Counted from the stretch's first letter, positions 16,935-25,344 are shown. The stretch is DNA of 64,000 bases from Brevibacillus brevis (GCF_900637055.1 NZ_LR134338.1:2552001-2616000); one strand, 5' to 3'. The notes: generated by a model not told the origin, from the sequence alone. Made by a program: numbers and translations.

Positions 16935-18269
16935 GTGAGCAAGTTTACAAGAGAAGACATCATGCGCATGGCCCAAGAAGAGGACGTAAGGTATATCCGA
17001 CTGCAGTTTACCGACCTGATGGGGATCATTAAAAACGTAGAAATCCCGCTGTCCCAATTGCCAAAAGCACTCGATGGCAAAATGATGTTTGATGGTTCTT
17101 CCATCGAAGGCTTCGTTCGCATCGAGGAATCCGACATGTACCTGGTACCTGATCTGGATACATGGGTTGTATTCCCGTGGGGCAATGAGTTTGGTAAAAT
17201 TGCACGTCTGATCTGTGATATCCACATGCCAGATGGCTCTCCATTCGAAGGAGATCCGCGCTACATCCTGAAGCGTGCCCTGAAAGAAGCTGAAGAAATG
17301 GGCTTCACAGCTTTCAACGTAGGTCCAGAGCCTGAGTTTTTCCTGTTCAAGCTGGACGCAAAAGGCGAGCCTACGCTGGATCTGAATGACCAAGGCGGAT
17401 ACTTCGACTTTGCTCCACTCGACTCCGGTGAAAACTGCCGTCGTGATATCGTATTGACATTGGAAAAAATGGGCTTTGAAGTGGAAGCATCTCACCACGA
17501 GGTAGCTCCAGGTCAACACGAAATCGACTTCAAGTATGCAAATGCACTCCAAGCAGCTGACCAAATTTTGACGTTCAAACTGGTTGTCAAAACCATCGCG
17601 CAAAAACACGGTCTGCATGCGACCTTCATGCCAAAACCGCTGTACGGTGTAGCTGGTTCCGGTATGCACGCGAACCAATCGCTGTTCCGTGGTAAAGAAA
17701 ATGCTTTCTATGACGAGTCTGATGTAATGGGACTGAGCCAAACAGCGAAGCATTACCTGGCAGGTATTTTGCAGCATGCTCGCAGCTTTACTGCGATCAC
17801 GAACCCGCTCGTAAACTCTTACAAGCGTTTGGTTCCTGGTTACGAGGCTCCTTGCTACGTAGCTTGGTCTGCGAAAAACCGTTCTCCATTGATCCGTATC
17901 CCTGCATCCAGAGGCTTGAGCACGCGTATTGAAGTTCGCAGCCCAGACCCTGCAACGAACCCATACCTGGCACTGGCAGTTATGCTGAAAGCTGGTTTGG
18001 ACGGAATCAAAAACAAGCTTACGCCACCACCTGCCATTGATCGCAACATCTACGTGATGACTGAGCAAGACCGCGAAGCAAACGGTATCGAGAACCTGCC
18101 TGCTACTTTGAAGGAAGCAATCGAGTGCCTGAAAGCAGATCCGGTGATTTGCGAAGCATTGGGCGAGCATGCATTGGTACACTTTATTGAAGCGAAAGAA
18201 ATTGAGTGGGATATGTTTAGAACACGCGTTCACGATTGGGAGCGCGAGCAATACATGACTGCTTATTAA
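16935..18269 (+). CDS. glnA: Glutamine synthetase type I-alpha
   Basis: The enzyme makes glutamine from glutamate, ammonium and ATP as a dodecamer and also relays nitrogen status to GlnR and TnrA. The 444 residues are the usual length of the GSI-alpha class. Visible motifs are [58 protein letters not shown], the IRIPASRG segment and [14 protein letters not shown]. The adenylylation tyrosine region of GSI-beta enzymes is absent, as expected. The start is GTG 16935 after AGGAGGAGAG. The last 13 codons and the terminator recur downstream (see repeats). The native terminator here is interrupted by an IS element at 18302. Confidence 0.98.
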   Translation: MSKFTREDIMRMAQEEDVRYIRLQFTDLMGIIKNVEIPLSQLPKALDGKMMFDGSSIEGFVRIEESDMYLVPDLDTWVVFPWGNEFGKIARLICDIHMPDGSPFEGDPRYILKRALKEAEEMGFTAFNVGPEPEFFLFKLDAKGEPTLDLNDQGGYFDFAPLDSGENCRRDIVLTLEKMGFEVEASHHEVAPGQHEIDFKYANALQAADQILTFKLVVKTIAQKHGLHATFMPKPLYGVAGSGMHANQSLFRGKENAFYDESDVMGLSQTAKHYLAGILQHARSFTAITNPLVNSYKRLVPGYEAPCYVAWSAKNRSPLIRIPASRGLSTRIEVRSPDPATNPYLALAVMLKAGLDGIKNKLTPPPAIDRNIYVMTEQDREANGIENLPATLKEAIECLKADPVICEALGEHALVHFIEAKEIEWDMFRTRVHDWEREQYMTAY

Positions 18270-18292
18270 TAAGCGAAACCCCTTGTGCCTGT
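18231..18292 (+). repeat. glnA 3'-end repeat, copy 1 (chromosomal glnA)
   Basis: These 62 bases cover the last codons of glnA, its stop codon and the first terminator arm. They recur without a mismatch at 21183-21244 and in shortened form at 26557-26591. After GTTGGT the sequence departs from the other copies, which continue GCGAG, because an IS element begins 10 bases later. The glnA terminator is therefore broken at its own gene. Confidence 0.9.
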
Positions 18293-18371
18293 TGGTCAAG
18301 GCCCCGTTTAGTGGACAGTAAGAAAAACCCGGGCCGTTAGGCCACTAGCTGGCGTCTGAATTCAACAGGCG

Positions 18372-19127
18372 TCAGCTTTTTAATTTTCTCTGCGGGCGAT
18401 TTTGGTTGTAGAATTCAATGTACTCCTCAATTCGCCTTTGTGCCTCATTGATACTTCGGATATCATAAGGATAGAGCCCTTCCGTTTTGAGATGCGAGAA
18501 GAAGCTCTCCATCGAGGCATTGTCATAACAGTTGCCCCTTCTAGACATGCTGATTTGGGCGCCAACCTTTGGCAGCATGTCGTGGTAAGTGTAGGACGTG
18601 TATTGGAATCCTTGATCGCTGTGAACGATCAGTCCAGTCACGTCTTTCGTCTTTTCAAAAGCTTTCTCAAAGGTCCGTAGGACCAATTGATTGTCGTTGC
18701 GAACATCCATGTGATAGGCCACGATTTCGTTATTAAACAAATCTTTAATAGCAGACAGGTAGAGCCAAGTATCCGCAACACGATACTGTGTGACGTCCGT
18801 TACCCACTTTTGATTGGGCGCATCTGCTTTGAAATTACGCTGTAGAATATTTTGGGCAACTCGTCCCCCAACCGATGAAGCAAGGTGATAACGATACTTG
18901 CGGCGTATTCGAGAACGGAGCCCCATTTCTTGCATGAGACGTAGTACCTTCTTATGATTGACCCACACCCCATGATCTTGCAGGAGAAATAGTTGGATTT
19001 GTCTATACCCATATTTACCGTGGTACTTCTTATACACAGCCTGGACTAAATCTTTCATAGACTTGTCCCGATCTATTCTTTGGCGTTTTAAGTATGCGTA
19101 GTATCCACTTCTTGAGACGCCAAACAA
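18372..19127 (-). pseudogene. IS3-family transposase OrfB, 3' frameshifted
   Basis: The 251-residue frame carries HTH_21 (SRSGYYAYLKRQRIDRDKS) and DDE motifs: D in KWVTDVTQY, D in VHSDQGFQYTS and E in NASMESFFSHLKTEG. It ends early at RPQRKLKS. Restoring one A in the following run (AAAAAGC to AAAAAAGC) would continue KKLTPVEFRRQLVA and then stop, the normal end of this family. The lost tail is about 13 residues. Upstream the frame stays open into the OrfA region. Confidence 0.8.
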
Positions 19128-19402
19128 CTTACAGAGCTCACTGATGGTGTATTCTCCCGCTTTAATGTTTCTATATATCTGTTTGTATCTATGTATTCTT
19201 CGCGACGGCCACGTTGATCTAGAAGACCAAACTCTCCGAGTTTCTTATACTTCCGCATCCAGATCTTTAGTCGGTCCTTATCATGAATATTCAATTCTTC
19301 CATGATCACCCGTTTGGAAACACCCTTTAATCTCATCTGAATTGCTTGCAACTTAAGTTCTTCACTGTAATGCTTAAACTTCTGCCCTTTCTTTGCTGGC
19401 AT
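19088..19402 (-). CDS. IS3-family transposase OrfA, short
   Basis: The 104-residue frame opens KKGQKFKHYSEELKLQAIQM and contains KRVIMEELNIHDKDRLKIWMRKYKKLG and LLDQRGRREEY, standard for this OrfA class. After KREN the reading goes straight into the DNA that encodes OrfB (GEYTISELCKLFGVS) in another frame. The expected leucine-zipper and A6G slippery site are missing, so an internal deletion is likely and the element is probably inactive. Confidence 0.65.
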   Translation of the reverse strand: MPAKKGQKFKHYSEELKLQAIQMRLKGVSKRVIMEELNIHDKDRLKIWMRKYKKLGEFGLLDQRGRREEYIDTNRYIETLKRENTPSVSSVSCLASQEVDTTHT

Positions 19403-19587
19403 AAAAATACACCCCTTAAAGTAGACATCGGTAAAACCACGGAGGTTTTTCCAATGTCTACTTTAAGGGGTGCACTACATTTCCAGGAGACGGGTTTTTA
19501 CTTTTGTCTATTCGTATGCGGAATTTGCGGGTACACGAAACAAATACTTTATTTGACCACGAGGTACAATTCGTAACCAGCGATTTG

Positions 19588-20112
19588 CTACTTCTGATTA
19601 TCTTCAGGAAGTAGTGAATATTCTAAACCCATAAAACTAGCTACAGAGAGTTTTTCTTCGTTTATGACCTGTAATCGGTAATTGGCAGGAGACAATAGCG
19701 CCTGGTTATCAGCTTCTGTTAAATTTTCTTTTAACTTTAGCTGTTGCGAAATCGTATACCGATTCTCTTTACTGTTTAACTCAATTTGAACGTGTGAAGG
19801 AGTCTCAGCAAGCAAATTTTTAATGGTCTCGTTACCTGGCATATCTGCAAACGTAAAGTAAATGGGTTTTTCCGTATGCATCATTTTTTCTCTCAACTCG
19901 TCCGAAATTAAGATTCGTAACGTGAGTTCTGCCGAATTACCGTTTTTTGTTATTTGAAGCACGGATGTTTTTAAATTCTCCCCTGTAATTTCTTCGAAAT
20001 AATCGTAGACGCCTACATATGACTTCTCTTTAGGGTCTGTTACTGCCTCGCTACAACCACTAAGAAGAACTATGAACAGAAGGAGAAGTAGTATATGGAG
20101 AGGTCGGATCAT
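19588..20112 (-). CDS. Lipoprotein of unknown function (cassette 1)
   Basis: The 174-residue protein has a lipoprotein signal with lipobox LSGC (Cys20), so it should be anchored on the outer face of the membrane. The rest (YVGVYDYFEEITGENLKTSVLQITKNG ... ANYRLQVINEEKLSVASFMGLEYSLL) is a beta-rich domain I do not recognise. Its start overlaps the stop codon of the upstream secreted-protein gene (ATGA), so the two are translationally coupled and probably work together. The pair lies between glnA-end copies 1 and 2. Confidence 0.7.
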   Translation of the reverse strand: MIRPLHILLLLLFIVLLSGCSEAVTDPKEKSYVGVYDYFEEITGENLKTSVLQITKNGNSAELTLRILISDELREKMMHTEKPIYFTFADMPGNETIKNLLAETPSHVQIELNSKENRYTISQQLKLKENLTEADNQALLSPANYRLQVINEEKLSVASFMGLEYSLLPEDNQK

Positions 20113-20738
20113 AGATCTTTTGATTTTTTACTAGAATACTCTTTGTACGAGTATTTGACGTTAACGTAGTTAGAATCTGTTACTCTGCCTTGAAAATATT
20201 CCACTATGCTTCCAGTTGTTTTTACGGCTTTTGATCCGTATTCAACGGTTGTAATTGTACGCTTTGGTATGACCCAAGTGTGGGTTGTTTCTACAGTGTC
20301 TTCTTGTCCAAATGCAACTTCTGCACTAATACCAACTTTCCCCTCTATTATCCTCCAGTTGACTTTCGTCTCGGCTGACCCACCTATTTTTCCGGTAACA
20401 AAGGTTTTTCTAGTAACCTTTCTTGAAAAGGAATCGTTTTCGCTACTATCATTTTCAATATCAGCTTCATAAGATTTTGATTTGTATAGGTCCTTTTTAG
20501 ACATTTCATAGACTGTGCCAGTCATATCATTGCCTAAGGGACCAATTTTAGATGAATCACTCTTTGTAAGGGCTGGTGTAAAATCATACTCTACTGGGTT
20601 TTCATATACACGTTCAACAATCTTCAGGTTACCTATTTTAGTAGTGTCATCTTGAGATGCTGCGAAAACAGAACCAGCTCCAGATACTACTAAACTGCTA
20701 AGTAAAACAGTTGCGATAGAAAGCCTCTTAATATTCAT
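20109..20738 (-). CDS. Secreted beta-rich protein, unknown (pore-former-like pattern)
   Basis: The 209-residue protein has a clear Sec signal peptide (LSIATVLLSSLVVSGAGSVFA, cleavage near residue 26) and a GGAGGG ribosome site. The mature part alternates polar and hydrophobic residues in a long Ser/Thr-rich stretch (GKIGGSAETKVNW ... VGISAEVAFGQEDTVETTHTW), a pattern seen in aerolysin/ETX-type insertion hairpins. The protein is shorter than those toxins and has no recognised receptor domain. I list this as resemblance only. It is the first gene of a coupled pair with the lipoprotein at 19588. Confidence 0.6.
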   Translation of the reverse strand: MNIKRLSIATVLLSSLVVSGAGSVFAASQDDTTKIGNLKIVERVYENPVEYDFTPALTKSDSSKIGPLGNDMTGTVYEMSKKDLYKSKSYEADIENDSSENDSFSRKVTRKTFVTGKIGGSAETKVNWRIIEGKVGISAEVAFGQEDTVETTHTWVIPKRTITTVEYGSKAVKTTGSIVEYFQGRVTDSNYVNVKYSYKEYSSKKSKDL

Positions 20739-21182
20739 TCTTTTCCCTCCAGTATATTTTATGCAATTTTCAATGTGGAACTATTATAACATATATTTCC
20801 AGTATATGTATATGAATGGAATTTTATATGCCGTAGAGCTGGATCTAACCATGACGATCAGAAAGCAGCGAGCGTGATTCCTTTCAACTCAGTAGTTTAA
20901 CTGCTTGGATGGAAGCTGGAGGGGTTCGTGATCCTGTTAACAAACAAGCATGAAAGAAAGATATTTGGCATAAAGAAAAGTGCAGATTCCAGGAGCTTGT
21001 TTGCCCTGGGTGCACTTAATTTAAAGAATAGGAGTTTTGAATTTTGCCTACTTTTTGCCCACGAAAATTTGAAACGCTTTGATGTCATTTGAAACAATAG
21101 TAGGTGAAACAATTGATATTTTGCGATTTTCATGGAGTTTTAAAACTGATCGAAAGCCAAGAATATGTTCCGCACACGCGTC
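20739..21182. other. Intergenic stretch inside cassette 1
   Basis: No complete gene is visible. A TTATAATAG element near 20775-20783 (minus strand TATAAT-like) probably belongs to the promoter of the secreted-protein gene. Near 20990-21070 a GGGTGCAC ... TGCCCACGAAA inverted motif resembles the GGGTG/CACCC hairpins found just after glnA-end copies 2 and 3, so it may be an element end. Confidence 0.35.
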
Positions 21183-21300
21183 CACGATTGGGAGCGCGAG
21201 CAATACATGACTGCTTATTAATAAGCGAAACCCCTTGTGCCTGTAGGTGCGAGGAGTTTTTTCTATTTGTGGGTGTGGCTGTAAAAATAGTTTCACCCAC
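21183..21300 (+). repeat. glnA 3'-end repeat, copy 2, with intact terminator
   Basis: Bases 21183-21244 are identical to the glnA end. The homology extends upstream to about 21163 with only synonymous changes: ATG TTC CGC ACA CGC GTC still reads MFRTRV as in GlnA. Downstream the complete terminator is present (AAACCCCTTGTGCC pairing with GGTGCGAGGAGTTT, then TTT). A second hairpin follows, TTTGTGGGTG with CACCCACAAA (about 21267-21304). This is what an attachment site that restores the end of a target gene looks like. Confidence 0.85.
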
Positions 21301-21326
21301 AAATCACCCATAATTGAGACAAATGC

Positions 21327-21683
21327 TCAATTGTGATAAGTTTCCAGTTCCTCATTTATTGGGTTTGCTTGGAAAAACCAATCTTCACCGTTGAACCATG
21401 CTCTGTATTGGTTGTCATAAAGGAGATATGAAACCTCATAGTAACGTTTTTCTATGTCGCTATTTGTAATGTCCCTTCCCCTCATTTTGACAGCAAAGGG
21501 GGTGTCCTTGAATTCAACTTCTTTAACGCTCAGTACTTTACCGAGGCGTGACTCAATTTTGTCCCTAATTGGCTTTTGATTGTAGTATTCCTGAACGATA
21601 TGGGTCACCCAGAATAATAGAGCAAGAAAAATGAGAGCATATGTAATTTTTAATACACTACTCTTAGTAATTAATTCTTTCAT
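21327..21683 (-). CDS. Small single-pass membrane protein, unknown
   Basis: The chosen ATG at 21683 follows GGGAG by 10 bases and gives 118 residues: a short basic N-terminus, one transmembrane helix (ITYALIFLALLFWVTHIV), then a soluble domain (IESRLGKVLSVKEVEFKDTPF ... YYEVSYLLYDNQYRAWFNGEDWFF). A longer reading from 21800 has no ribosome site. I do not recognise the domain. It is the first gene after glnA-end copy 2. Confidence 0.6.
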   Translation of the reverse strand: MKELITKSSVLKITYALIFLALLFWVTHIVQEYYNQKPIRDKIESRLGKVLSVKEVEFKDTPFAVKMRGRDITNSDIEKRYYEVSYLLYDNQYRAWFNGEDWFFQANPINEELETYHN

Positions 21684-21773
21684 TATGGACACACTCCCAG
21701 AATCCATTTTTTTGAATTGTATCATTTGAGGAGCGTGTTTGTCACAATGCTCAGGGAGATAAGGAGGATAAGC

Positions 21774-22150
21774 ATGGAGAGTAACGAAGCGTGGGAGCAC
21801 TTCAAAAATTTAGGGCTGAGTTATGACGTCTTGACGAAAGAAGACATCATGGTATTGCAAAATATGCTTGGTCTTATCTCTTGTATGGCGGTGTACATGC
21901 CCGACAGATGGACATGAAAGTAAGCAAGCCAAGAGTAAAAGATGTGAAGATTTTAAAAAGCGGCCTAAAGCACGCTCAAATCCAAATAGACGGCAGCTAT
22001 TTCAGCAGGAGAGAAGGCATTACTTTTAGTCAAACTGGTTTCATTGGATTTGGCGGGGGGTTTAGCGATGTCAATGTGCAGCCAATTCTAAAAGCCTTTG
22101 TTAATGGTCCGATTATGTTGCTGAAAAGCCAAGGCAGCTTAGGTCAGTGA
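21774..22150 (+). pseudogene. Frameshifted gene of unknown function
   Basis: A start with an excellent site (AAGGAGGATAAGC, ATG 21774) reads ESNEAWEHFKNLGLSYDVLTKEDI and then ends at 21917. A second frame (from about 21860) continues MKVSKPRVKDVKILKSG ... HAQIQIDGSYFSRREGITF ... FIGFGGGFSDVNVQPILKAF to 22150. The two halves look like one protein broken by a frameshift around 21840-21885. The C-terminal half has the character of a small phage or mobile-element protein. The exact break point is not certain. Confidence 0.45.
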
Positions 22151-22561
22151 ATAAGCGATCTTATCACAATGTGTAGGGAGACAAGAGTGGGATCGTAACA
22201 GATTAAAGGGAGGGACTGGGATTTTAAGATCTGGATCGTTGTGAATAAAGGTAATTTGTAGTGTACCAGGAATGTCAAAAATAGCATCTTCACTAAGCTG
22301 AGCTTGCTTTTGAGTGACTTCTTCTAAAAGAGAAATACGTTCGTTGGTTAGTTGCACATTAATCTTCAGTATCTCAGTTAATAATCTATTGACATCGCGA
22401 AGAGATATCTCGAAGAGAATGTTTATCGATACGTTCGAAAACATTTTGTAATCAAGCGCCCAACCGCCACTCACAGAGATCACATCATTTATCTCTCCAA
22501 TTACATGAAGTCTGTCGTGCCTTGTGGTTCCATTAATACGGAGAATTCTTGGGAATATTCT
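22139..22561 (-). pseudogene. 5'-truncated ORF, unknown
   Basis: The frame is open from about 22561 to the stop at 22139, but the first usable start codon (GTG 22483) falls inside a continuous protein-like sequence (RINGTTRHDRLHVIGEIND before it, VSVSGGWALDY-like after it). This suggests the true N-terminus is gone. The body holds a leucine-rich coil (RLLTEILKINVQL ... ISLLEEVTQKQAQL). I do not recognise it. Its 3' end overlaps the end of the opposite gene fragment. Confidence 0.35.
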
Positions 22562-22768
22562 TCAACACTCCTATTGATTGTTCTTCCAAGAATTGTAGAA
22601 AAAAACGAGTTGTATATCAATTATCAAAATAGTTAAGGAAGAAACGAGGAGAATTGAATGTTAAATGAGATAACCCTACGCTGTAATAAAAAAAACGTGG
22701 GAGGCGAAGTAATAAACAGGTGTTAATTATGCCCTATATTTGGGGAATTTCATAATTAAGTGTGTAAG

Positions 22769-23002
22769 TTATGTGTCATTGGACTGTTTCTCGGGATGAA
22801 ATCCTAAGCCCCAACTGCTATCTCTGTTCCATGTATGAATAAATCCTGGTAATTCGTCATCACTAACAGTATCCATTTCATTTCCATAAACCTCGAGATG
22901 AATGATCGAATTATCAGGAACATCAAGATCATGACTAATATCAATGGCGTACGGTGTGTTTTGTGCTTTTAAATTTTTTGTCCAGGAAAAAATTGATTCC
23001 AC
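22769..23002 (-). CDS. Small acidic protein or gene fragment, unknown
   Basis: A GTG-started frame of 77 residues (DISHDLDVPDNSIIHLEVYGNEMDTVSDDELPGF) is acidic and lacks a signal peptide. No ribosome site supports the GTG. A different frame immediately upstream (MVSKQNAPDDLWNQFFPGQK) has AAGG before its ATG, so a frameshift may separate two parts of one gene. Acidic cytosolic proteins of this size are common among immunity proteins, but nothing here identifies one. Confidence 0.35.
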   Translation of the reverse strand: MESIFSWTKNLKAQNTPYAIDISHDLDVPDNSIIHLEVYGNEMDTVSDDELPGFIHTWNRDSSWGLGFHPEKQSNDT

Positions 23003-23088
23003 AAATCATCGGGAGCATTTTGTTTTGATACCATCCTTGGTAATAACGAGGAAAACGAATTGATAAGAACGAGCAGCGCAGCCCAATG

Positions 23089-23160
23089 TGGAACGATTGG
23101 GACACACTAACCATTATCGGGAACATTTATGATAATCCTGAGTTGTTGGAAACTAGTTAA
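23089..23160 (+). pseudogene. C-terminal remnant of a YopX-type phage protein
   Basis: A 23-codon open tail (WNDWDTLTIIGNIYDNPELLETS) ends at TAA 23160. YopX-family phage proteins typically end with a VIGNIYENPELL motif, and the match is close. No start or upstream domain remains. It is one of several phage gene pieces in cassette 2. Confidence 0.5.
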
Positions 23161-23239
23161 CTTTGATAAAGAAAAAAGACCATGGGAAGACCATGATCTT
23201 CAATCAAATCCTTTTCTTAACGGCTTTCTGTGCTTTTAA

Positions 23240-23695
23240 TTAAGGAGTTAAAGTGACTGTTTCAGGCCCATTATCACCAATCCACTTATTATTGTAGAAT
23301 TTCCAAGTTGAAGTATCTTTTTGTATTACAAAGGAGTATGGTAACCATCCTGGCTTATTACCTTTGCCATCAGATTTAATTTCAATCTTTTGAATACTAC
23401 CAAGAGAGGCGGATGCGGTTACGTAATATACACCTGTAGAACCTTGCTCAAAATCATCACCAGCACTGTCTAAGGTTGTCCATGGGGAATCCTTCTTGGA
23501 GCCATGCAATTTAATTTGAATTTTCGAATTTGTTCCTGCGTCATCTGCATTGTTTGTTTTGACAGTAACTTTATAGGTGTACGATGCAAGTGGTTCAATT
23601 TGATTTGAATTTTGGAGGCTCTCAGAAGCAAAAGCGCTTGTTCCACTTAGCATTAATGCAAAAGCTAGCACAGTAGAGATCCCTAAACGTTTCAT
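23240..23695 (-). CDS. Secreted PLAT/LH2-domain protein
   Basis: ATG 23695 follows GGAGTG and starts a 151-residue protein with a Sec signal peptide (LGISTVLAFALMLSGTSAFA). Residues 33-130 match the PLAT/LH2 beta-sandwich: YKVTVKTNNADDAGTNSKIQIKLHG, an FEQGSTGVYYV strand, LGSIQKIEIKSDGKGNKPGW, then YSFVIQK. PLAT domains bind lipids or proteins in lipases, lipoxygenases and bacterial toxins. Here the domain stands alone, so a binding or toxin-accessory role is possible but unproven. The gene lies in cassette 2 and is lower in GC than the chromosome backbone. Confidence 0.8.
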   Translation of the reverse strand: MKRLGISTVLAFALMLSGTSAFASESLQNSNQIEPLASYTYKVTVKTNNADDAGTNSKIQIKLHGSKKDSPWTTLDSAGDDFEQGSTGVYYVTASASLGSIQKIEIKSDGKGNKPGWLPYSFVIQKDTSTWKFYNNKWIGDNGPETVTLTP

Positions 23696-23912
23696 GTAAA
23701 ACACTCCTTTAGATCGGTATATTGGAAGCAATGAAATTATACAAAACATTTACTCAAATGTAAATATATGGGTATCAGCGAGTTAAGGGAGCTAAAAAGG
23801 AGGTTCAATCAATATTTCGTATAGAAATGCAGGAAGCAGTTGTTAGCTGGGGCATGTAAGAGATAGAGCGACTGAATTCGTATTCGTGCAGTGGAAATGA
23901 AAGGAATAGGCG

Positions 23913-24026
23913 ATGCAAGCAGGACGTGAGTTGGATGCAAAAGTCACGGAGACGTTGGGGTGGAAAGAAGCGATTGACGAGGGATGGTACCGAATGCTGG
24001 GAAGACCAAAAAGGGTGTCTCCGTGA
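23913..24026 (+). pseudogene. Truncated phage ABA-sandwich-type protein
   Basis: A 37-codon frame after AAAGGA reads QAGRELDAKVTETLGWKEA and stops early. The GRELDALVAEKVMGW-type opening is characteristic of Bacillales phage ABA-sandwich proteins, which are usually around 100 residues, so this is a truncated remnant. Confidence 0.5.
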
Positions 24027-24099
24027 AGCTTACTTCCCAGGTTTATCTTATGGCAAAGGGAATCGACATTTAACATATGAGAAATTGTGATGAACTATG

Positions 24100-24231
24100 T
24101 TAATCCTTCTTATCGATTAACTTGGTAAGCAGGTCTTCGATTCTCTGTAAATGTTGATTGGTTTGCTTCAGCAGATAATACAAATTCACAATTGAGATCA
24201 TTACCACAATCCCAAAGACTAATACATCCAT
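24100..24231 (-). CDS. 43-residue single-pass membrane protein
   Basis: The frame starts at ATG 24231 after AAGGTGG. It has an N-terminal transmembrane helix (VLVFGIVVMISIVNLYYLL) and a charged amphipathic tail (QHLQRIEDLLTKLIDKKD). The size and layout recall small phage-associated or sporulation-associated membrane proteins. I cannot assign a role. It stands between two phage gene remnants. Confidence 0.6.
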   Translation of the reverse strand: MDVLVFGIVVMISIVNLYYLLKQTNQHLQRIEDLLTKLIDKKD

Positions 24232-24352
24232 TTTTATACCACCTTAATTGGTAATCATTAGGTAACTTGTACCTTTGTGAATAATAGCATGAAAGTAAAG
24301 AAATCGCGATATTTAACAAAATATTTCGTGTGTATCTAGGAGGGATAGAAGC

Positions 24353-24487
24353 ATGAAGAATCTCACTGTCATAAATCAAAATGGACAACTGCTGGTAGAT
24401 AGCAGAGAAGTGGCAGGAATGATTGGAGCCGGACAAGTTTCTTTCATGAAGTTCTACTGTTTTTTTCGAATACTGTCCTTCTTGTAA
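24353..24487 (+). pseudogene. Rha-type phage regulatory protein, truncated
   Basis: After AGGAGGGATAGAAGC the frame reads KNLTVINQNGQLLVDSREVAGMIG, the standard N-terminus of Rha-family phage regulators. It then departs from the family after residue 26 and stops at 24487. A complete Rha is 200 residues or more. A large internal deletion is likely. Confidence 0.65.
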
Positions 24488-24527
24488 AAACAATCGAAAA
24501 GAAAAGGGCGCTCATAGCACCCCTTGT

Positions 24528-25166
24528 TTAATTCGATTTGCTAACGGAACTTGGAGAGGGGCTAAAAACTGGGGCTAATCTTGACGGGTGCAGCTTGTGG
24601 CTAAGGCCAAAAAATTCACAGAAGTTCATAATCAGTGGGCCCCACTTCTCGGGATCGATGTAGTTCTTCTCGCCAGTCATTAGGACTTGTTCATCAACAT
24701 GAACGCGTATAATCTTTACTTCAATAGCTTTTAAAGTGCTTGGCCGTTCAAAAACATGGACCTGTTCTACCACGGCCTCTAATTGAACCGGGCACTCCGC
24801 AACGCGTGGAGGCCGAATCAGGTCCGAATCTTGTGGGGTGAACCTAGCCGTTCCGAATTTATCCGGTTCAAATCGGTATCCCACATTAGCTTTGCGCTCC
24901 GGGACAGGATTTCGCCCAGTTAGTAGAGCCAGACGATCCACCGCATGAGCAAGATCAGACGAAGGAAGATTTAAAACACATTCGCCCTCACGCAACAAAT
25001 TGGTAACAGTTTGAGATGAGCTACTCATTCCAAGCATGCATGATTGATTAAGCCACCATGCAGAAGACATAGGGGCAAGGTTGACAGAATTGTCCTCATT
25101 TAATGTGCTGATGAGTACAACTGGCGTCCCAAAATAAAGAATTTTTGGCTCAACTACCTTATGCAT
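24528..25166 (-). CDS. Flavin reductase family protein
   Basis: The start is ATG 25166, 9 bases after GGAGGGAG, giving 212 residues. The protein opens PKILYFGTPVVLISTLNEDNSVNLAPMSSAWWL, the FMN-binding split-barrel signature of flavin reductase-like proteins, followed by NLLREGECVLNLPSSDL and the FERPSTLKAIEVKIIRVHVDEQVL strand pair. Such proteins bind FMN and reduce it or serve oxygenase partners. The partner here is unknown. It diverges from the siderophore-binding gene to its right. Confidence 0.85.
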   Translation of the reverse strand: MHKVVEPKILYFGTPVVLISTLNEDNSVNLAPMSSAWWLNQSCMLGMSSSSQTVTNLLREGECVLNLPSSDLAHAVDRLALLTGRNPVPERKANVGYRFEPDKFGTARFTPQDSDLIRPPRVAECPVQLEAVVEQVHVFERPSTLKAIEVKIIRVHVDEQVLMTGEKNYIDPEKWGPLIMNFCEFFGLSHKLHPSRLAPVFSPSPSSVSKSN

Positions 25167-25344
25167 AATCGCGCTCCCTCCACTATGAAAAGAAAAGTTT
25201 CCCATCGTCTCAGATAAGAGACCTATATCAAATTATAATCACTATTCTTTTCGTTATTTTGCTGTTTCATTTCGATTGAACTTTACACAACATTACGTGT
25301 GAGAAGGGGAGGGAGTAATCAGAAAGGGGACGGAACAAGAAAAA

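Larger units (their letters stand above)
18302..19470 (-). mobile_element. IS3-family insertion sequence, probably defective
   Basis: The element is about 1169 bp with inverted repeats CCCCGTTTAGTGGACAGT at the left and, read inward from the right, CCCCTTAAAGTAGACATT. It lies in the glnA terminator. OrfB has lost its last residues through a single-base deletion, and OrfA lacks the usual leucine-zipper and frameshift site. At the right end an inverted second copy of the repeat makes a palindrome of about 63 bp (19410-19472). No clear target duplication is visible. Confidence 0.85.

Noticed and set aside
16896..18299. 467-codon minus-strand frame across glnA
   Set aside because: A mirror frame caused by the biased codon use of glnA; no start signal and no protein-like pattern.
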